From: Trema orientale
Lineage: Eukaryota > Streptophyta > Magnoliopsida > Rosales > Cannabaceae
Length of the DNA: 64,000 nt
Reading direction: 5' to 3'
Assembly (NCBI GenBank): GCA_002914845.1
Contig: JXTC01000388.1
Span: forward strand, 243,682 to 307,681
The notes beneath the pieces were generated by a model. It did no database searches, had not been told where the DNA came from, and saw only the letters and a list, made by a program, of their open reading frames with translations. The translations under genes were made by a program, and so were the position numbers. This document shows, one piece after another, positions 60,101-64,000 of this stretch. Every line of letters begins with the position of its first letter. Positions within the stretch are counted from its first letter, which is position 1.

Positions 60101-61090
60101 AGCTAGAGGTCTAGCTTATCTACATGAGGAGTCACGGCTTCGAATTGTACACAGAGATGTCAAGGCCAGCAACATTCTGCTGGACTCTAATCTCATCCCC
60201 AAGATATCAGATTTTGGTTTGGCTAAACTTTATGATGACAAAAAGACTCATATAAGTACACGCGTTGCGGGGACAATGTAAGATTATCTCCATGAAACCT
60301 TAGTCTTTTCTCAAAAGTTGTCTAAATCTTTGGTTTCCTTAGTATTTTTCAGTTTTGAATATGTTACTAATGATTTTGAACTTAAACTTTCTGTGATATT
60401 GCAGTGGTTATCTTGCACCAGAATACGCCATGCGTGGTCACCTTACAGAGAAAACAGATATCTTTGCCTTTGGAGTTGTGGCTCTAGAGATCGTCAGTGG
60501 CAGGCCAAATTCTGACTCTAGCTTAGATGAAGAGAAGATGTACCTTCTTGAATGGGTAGGGAAAACAAATTTTGACATTTTTATGTTTAAGTTTTCGAAG
60601 TGAACTTTAATATTTTCTCATGGCATTCAATAAGATTGTTTACGTGTATACTAATTAAGTCCCTTTAACACATTTTTATTTTCATTAATTTCTTGCTCAC
60701 TAGGCCTGGAATCTACATGAACAAGACCGCGAAATCGAACTGGTGGATTCAGAACTATCAGAGTTCGACGAGGAAGAAGTGAGGAGAATCATAGGAGTAG
60801 CTCTTTTATGCACTCAAACATCACCAACAGTGCGTCCATCAATGTCCAGAGTGGTGGCAATGCTTTCAGGAGATACTGATGTGAGCACTGAAATTTCAAG
60901 GCCTGGTTACTTGGCTGACTGGAAATTCAATGATGTGAGCAGCTTAATGAGCCAGATTGCAAAAGGGACTGATTCTAGCTTTTATGACTCGTCTGCGAGT
61001 ACAAGCATGGTGGCAGATGCTGCTGTGCCACCGCCTGTGGATGGCACAGCTCAACCAATGCTCCACAACACCATTAGGGAGGGAAGGTGA
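54018..61090 (+). CDS. LRR receptor-like kinase, subfamily VIII-2 (malectin-LRR-RLK), copy 2
   Basis: 24 exons, 1041 aa, in frame: 54018-54150, 54712-54901, 55373-55444, 55583-55654, 55774-55845, 55991-56062, 56195-56266, 56387-56458, 56583-56654, 56737-56808, 56933-57004, 57093-57164, 57259-57324, 57423-57491, 57707-57751, 57902-57966, 58185-58561, 58696-58894, 59012-59173, 59462-59580, 59722-59932, 60046-60277, 60405-60555, 60704-61090. Signal peptide with a Ser run from TCA repeats, then LRRs, full-length malectin (~430-621), membrane helix (~640-661) and kinase (~700-975). [32 protein letters not shown] and APEY are all canonical. It is the best-preserved copy and should be an active membrane kinase. 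The family includes receptors for cell-wall-derived or immune signals; its ligand cannot be read from sequence. Confidence 0.91.
54943..55179. mobile_element. Short insertion (237 bp) in intron 2 of kinase copy 2
   Basis: The ends AGGACGGAGCTA and (reverse complement) GGAGGGCGGAGCCA are imperfect inverted repeats. The flanks CTATAATCA (54934-54942) and CTATAATTA (55180-55188) form a 9-bp duplication with one mismatch, suggesting a Mutator- or hAT-type element. Intron 2 is 471 bp here against 181 bp in copy 1. Confidence 0.6.
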
Positions 61091-62080
61091 TCATGAAAGA
61101 TGGTTTGACTTTGTTTTGTGAATATGGTTTTGTTCTTGTGAATGTCTCTGAGTTTACCTTTTTTTTTTTTTTTCTTTTTTCCTTTTGTCCGTGATTTAGA
61201 TGTATAATAGAGGAGATGTGTCTGTTAATTCCAGTTCTGTATACTTATTTATTTATTTATTTTTGTTTACATTACAATTATTAGAAAATATTGTCTTGTT
61301 CCAACAACATATCTTGTGCCTTCAAACAAAGTTGCTTGAAATAATAAGCGACATATATAATCGGGTTCACCATTTTAACAAACAAATTTAATGTTTCGAC
61401 AGTAAATTATAGAGTTTAGGGAACATTTATGGTTAAAAAAATAATAATTAATAATACTAATGAATTACAAGGATTGTGATACAAATGTTTCTAAAAATCT
61501 AATTTTGACTATCATACCTTCACATTAGCTTTGCTTGTGATCAAGATAATTTGATCGTCATATTTAAACTACTCGTTATTAATTAGAAAACTTTAAAAGG
61601 TATTCAGTCTTCAGTCTTTAGTCTTCATCGGCTAATGACAGCAATTGTACAAATAATTTAGGCAAATAGCCTTTTAAAACGTGATAACCACAATTCAAAA
61701 CAAGAATTAAAGGTAAATAATAATAAGAATAATAGTATAAAACATATTTATTTTAATGAAATGTATGTAAAATTTTCAACTTAAAAATGTGTATATACAT
61801 ATCATGTTTATATACAAAGAGAGAAAAACGTTGACTATAAATAACTGAAAAAGTACTTATTATAGGTAGCATAATGTTCTAATTGTTATTAGGTTTTAAA
61901 ATGAAAAGCTTTGAAAAGGTCTAATGGGCATTTATTTAAGGGAATATTGATGAACATGGTAACACTTCCCAACTTCATATAGTTGGATTTAGTCATTTCA
62001 TATATGTTTGAGATCTCAGGTCTCTCTCTACAAAGCCAAAAGTATCTATGATCTCTCTTAATTTTGAATTCCCTCTCAGA
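61091..62080. other. Interval between kinase copies 2 and 3
   Basis: 3' UTR of copy 2, then AT-rich DNA. From ~61590 it resembles the upstream region of copy 2 (aataatttaggcaaatagcc, atgaaaagctttgaaaaggt). No gene. Confidence 0.5.
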
Positions 62081-63012
62081 TCATCATCATCATCATCAGC
62101 TTTTAATATATTCACTTTCTATATGTTGCACGCAGCTTTGTTCTTGCCTCTTTAACAAGAGCCCAAAATGGAACTCAACCCACAACAAATCCCTATGAAA
62201 GTCCCTCTCTATCTCTCTCTTTCTTTATAAATTAATATATATATATATATATATAAATAATGATAGGTATACTACTTATCAAAATTTTTATACCAATTCA
62301 TATGCTAAATTATCACTATTCAATCAGTGTAAAAATTTACTACAAATGAATTTAATCTATATGCTCACGAGATTTTTTCTTTTGTTGAAAGGAGATCAAA
62401 TTTTCTATTGTTTTTCATTTAAGAAGTATTATTTTTGCAAAGTTCAGTCAACCCTATATATGTGGTACTATTGCAGCTTTATAGATCATGCCATATAAAA
62501 AATAAAAAAATAATAAAAAAGCAAAGGGGGGAGGGGGTGGGGTGGGGTGGTTTAAATTGCGAGTTTATGTTGCCTTGGTGGTGAAAGAAAAACCAAAAAA
62601 ATTAAAATCTCTCTTAAAGGAATTTTGTCATGTTTTGATATGTGTCTGTTTTGATTTTGCTTAAGTTTCTAAAACATTACTTTTTTTTTTGTTTTAAATA
62701 ATCAGGAGCATTGTTATCATTATTATTGCTATTATCATATTTAAAAAAAAACATAATTTTTAAGCCGCTAATAATTAGGTGTGCACTTGTATTAGTCTTT
62801 CAGCCTTCTGAGTTGGTTCTAGTAATAGCTTCGAATTCCATCTTTGACCAATTGACCAAAAGCGCTATGCCTAACCAATGGAATGTAAGTGGGGAACCAT
62901 TCAGCGGGGCCGCCATCGTAGACTTCATCCTCATCGACGATGGCTCGTCTAACCCCTTCATCAAATGCGACTGTTCTTTCAACAGTGGCTCCCTCTGCCA
63001 TATTACCCAACT
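62081..63012 (+). pseudogene. LRR receptor-like kinase copy 3, broken 5' end
   Basis: The exon 1 remnant (62081-62200) keeps the TCA repeat and the segment encoding [11 protein letters not shown], but the start codon and 5' leader present in copy 2 are deleted and a frameshift lies between the Ser run and that segment. Exon 2 (62823-63012) is exactly 190 nt as in copies 1 and 2, with conserved splice sites, and is open (NSIFDQLTKSAMPNQWNVSG, then [20 protein letters not shown]). The Cys of SGEPC reads Phe. No exon 3 ([19 protein letters not shown]) is found up to the window end. Unless a new upstream start exists, it cannot make the receptor. Confidence 0.7.
62525..62550 (+). other. G-quadruplex-capable run in intron 1 of kinase copy 3
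   Basis: Consecutive runs of 4-6 G separated by single A or T residues (gggggg a ggggg t gggg t gggg). Confidence 0.7.
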
Positions 63013-63169
63013 GTTAGTTCTCCTAATGTTGATCATGTATGGATTGTCAATGTAAATGTAACATAGGAAAAATTACGAAAGTACCTCTTAGATTTAGCTA
63101 GAATGTACAATTAATCTCCAACATTTATAAATAACAAAAATATCTGGATTAATAAATTGACGCAGATTC

Positions 63170-63290
63170 CCACTCAGACTATAGCTCTGGGTGAGAACGA
63201 TACTAAGTTGGGAGTTCGACTCCTAAAGGAGTGTGAGTTTTTCCTTTCTTGTAATAAATAGAGGTCTCCACTTAAAAAAATAAAATAAAA
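63170..63290 (+). mobile_element. tRNA-derived SINE-like sequence
   Basis: A-box-like TAGCTCTGGGTG (63182-63193) and B box GAGTTCGACTCC (63212-63223) with SINE spacing, then an A-rich 3' end (63274-63290). Confidence 0.55.
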
Positions 63291-64000
63291 TTGATGCAAA
63301 TTATTTCAGCTCATCATAATTTAACAAAATTGGACATCATTCATTAACAAAAAAGAATAAACATATTTAAGACTTTGCTTCATCATAAATCCTCTAATTA
63401 CGATTTTTCCCTTTCAACCTACCACAATTTGCTTTCCTTTTTTTTTTTTGTAATAAATTAACGAATAATAAATTGGCAATAGAAAGAAAAATATGAAGAC
63501 ATAAGTGTAAATGGAAAACCCTAAACAGTAAAAATCACTAATAGAGGTGAAAAAAATATCACTATATCAAAATCAGGTACAAACAGTGTGTCGTTATATG
63601 ACAAAAGCCGAAAATATATAGCCCTAAACAAAATCCTAAATAAGAATATATAAGCGAAATATGTACGAACAAAAGATGTCCATTCGAAAGCCATGAATGC
63701 CCAATAAAGAAACCCCACAACATCTATATATGGATCATAAAATATGAATAACCATAACCAAATGTTGGGAAAAAGTTGGAGACTTGAAACACGTAAAGAA
63801 GTACGCTTTCTTTAAAGTGATATTTGCCCCCTCTCCGTAGAGATTGCTTTGGGTTTCAATAGCAAATAGCTCTCAGGATATGACAAGCCTCACGTAAATT
63901 TCCAGTAAGCAAAACTAGAAATTTTACATAAAGAACATAAGAACTTAGTTGAATATCTGGTAAAGAAAGAATAGTGAAAAAACTGAGACAAAAGGAAAAT
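63291..64000. other. Window end, no gene seen
   Basis: AT-rich. A minus-strand open frame at 63521-63718 has no recognisable domain. Expected downstream kinase exons are absent here. Confidence 0.45.

Noticed and set aside
1-64000. tRNA, rRNA or snRNA genes
   Set aside because: Only SINE-type A and B boxes were seen; no cloverleaf or rRNA sequence was found by eye.

Overview
The window is plant nuclear DNA, most likely from a eudicot. It is AT-rich, its genes have spliced GT-AG structures, and it carries plant repeat families (Ty3/gypsy, CACTA, PIF/Harbinger-, hAT- and Mutator-like MITEs, tRNA-derived SINEs). The protein families resemble those of woody rosids. The species cannot be named from sequence alone.

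Layout. 1-7.1 kb: the 3' part of a decayed Ty3/gypsy retrotransposon of Tat type, with two successive RNase H domains, integrase, an antisense ORF, a polypurine tract and a 3' LTR. 7.1-15.6 kb: gene-free, with two inverted copies of one MITE, a CACTA-like element, a SINE and a PIF/Harbinger-like MITE. 15.6-24 kb: still gene-free, with a relic of F-box flanking sequence, an AACGACA-rich irregular array, a duplicated block, a ~74-bp minisatellite with a palindromic core and a GC-rich island of unknown origin. 24.4-38.7 kb: four same-strand single-exon F-box/FBA genes with partly homologous upstream and downstream flanks. 41.5-61.1 kb: two complete 24-exon genes for malectin-containing LRR receptor kinases (subfamily VIII-2, At1g56140-like; 1023 and 1041 aa by my exon model). 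62.1-63.0 kb: the broken first two exons of a third copy.

How it fits together. This is a tandem-duplication locus made of two adjacent arrays: SCF substrate-receptor candidates and cell-surface receptor kinases. Paralogous F-box units serve as controls for later insertions: a solo LTR and two MITEs sit in one unit and are absent from the matching place in another. Decayed F-box-type flanks at ~15.7 kb and ~49.8 kb suggest the F-box array was once longer and enclosed the place where the first receptor kinase now ends.

The most unusual signal is a set of five irregular arrays of the motif AACGACA (16.5, 26.5, 35.0, 39.5 and 50.8 kb), always on the + strand, lying downstream of F-box genes or F-box relics. 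I cannot assign them to a known repeat family.
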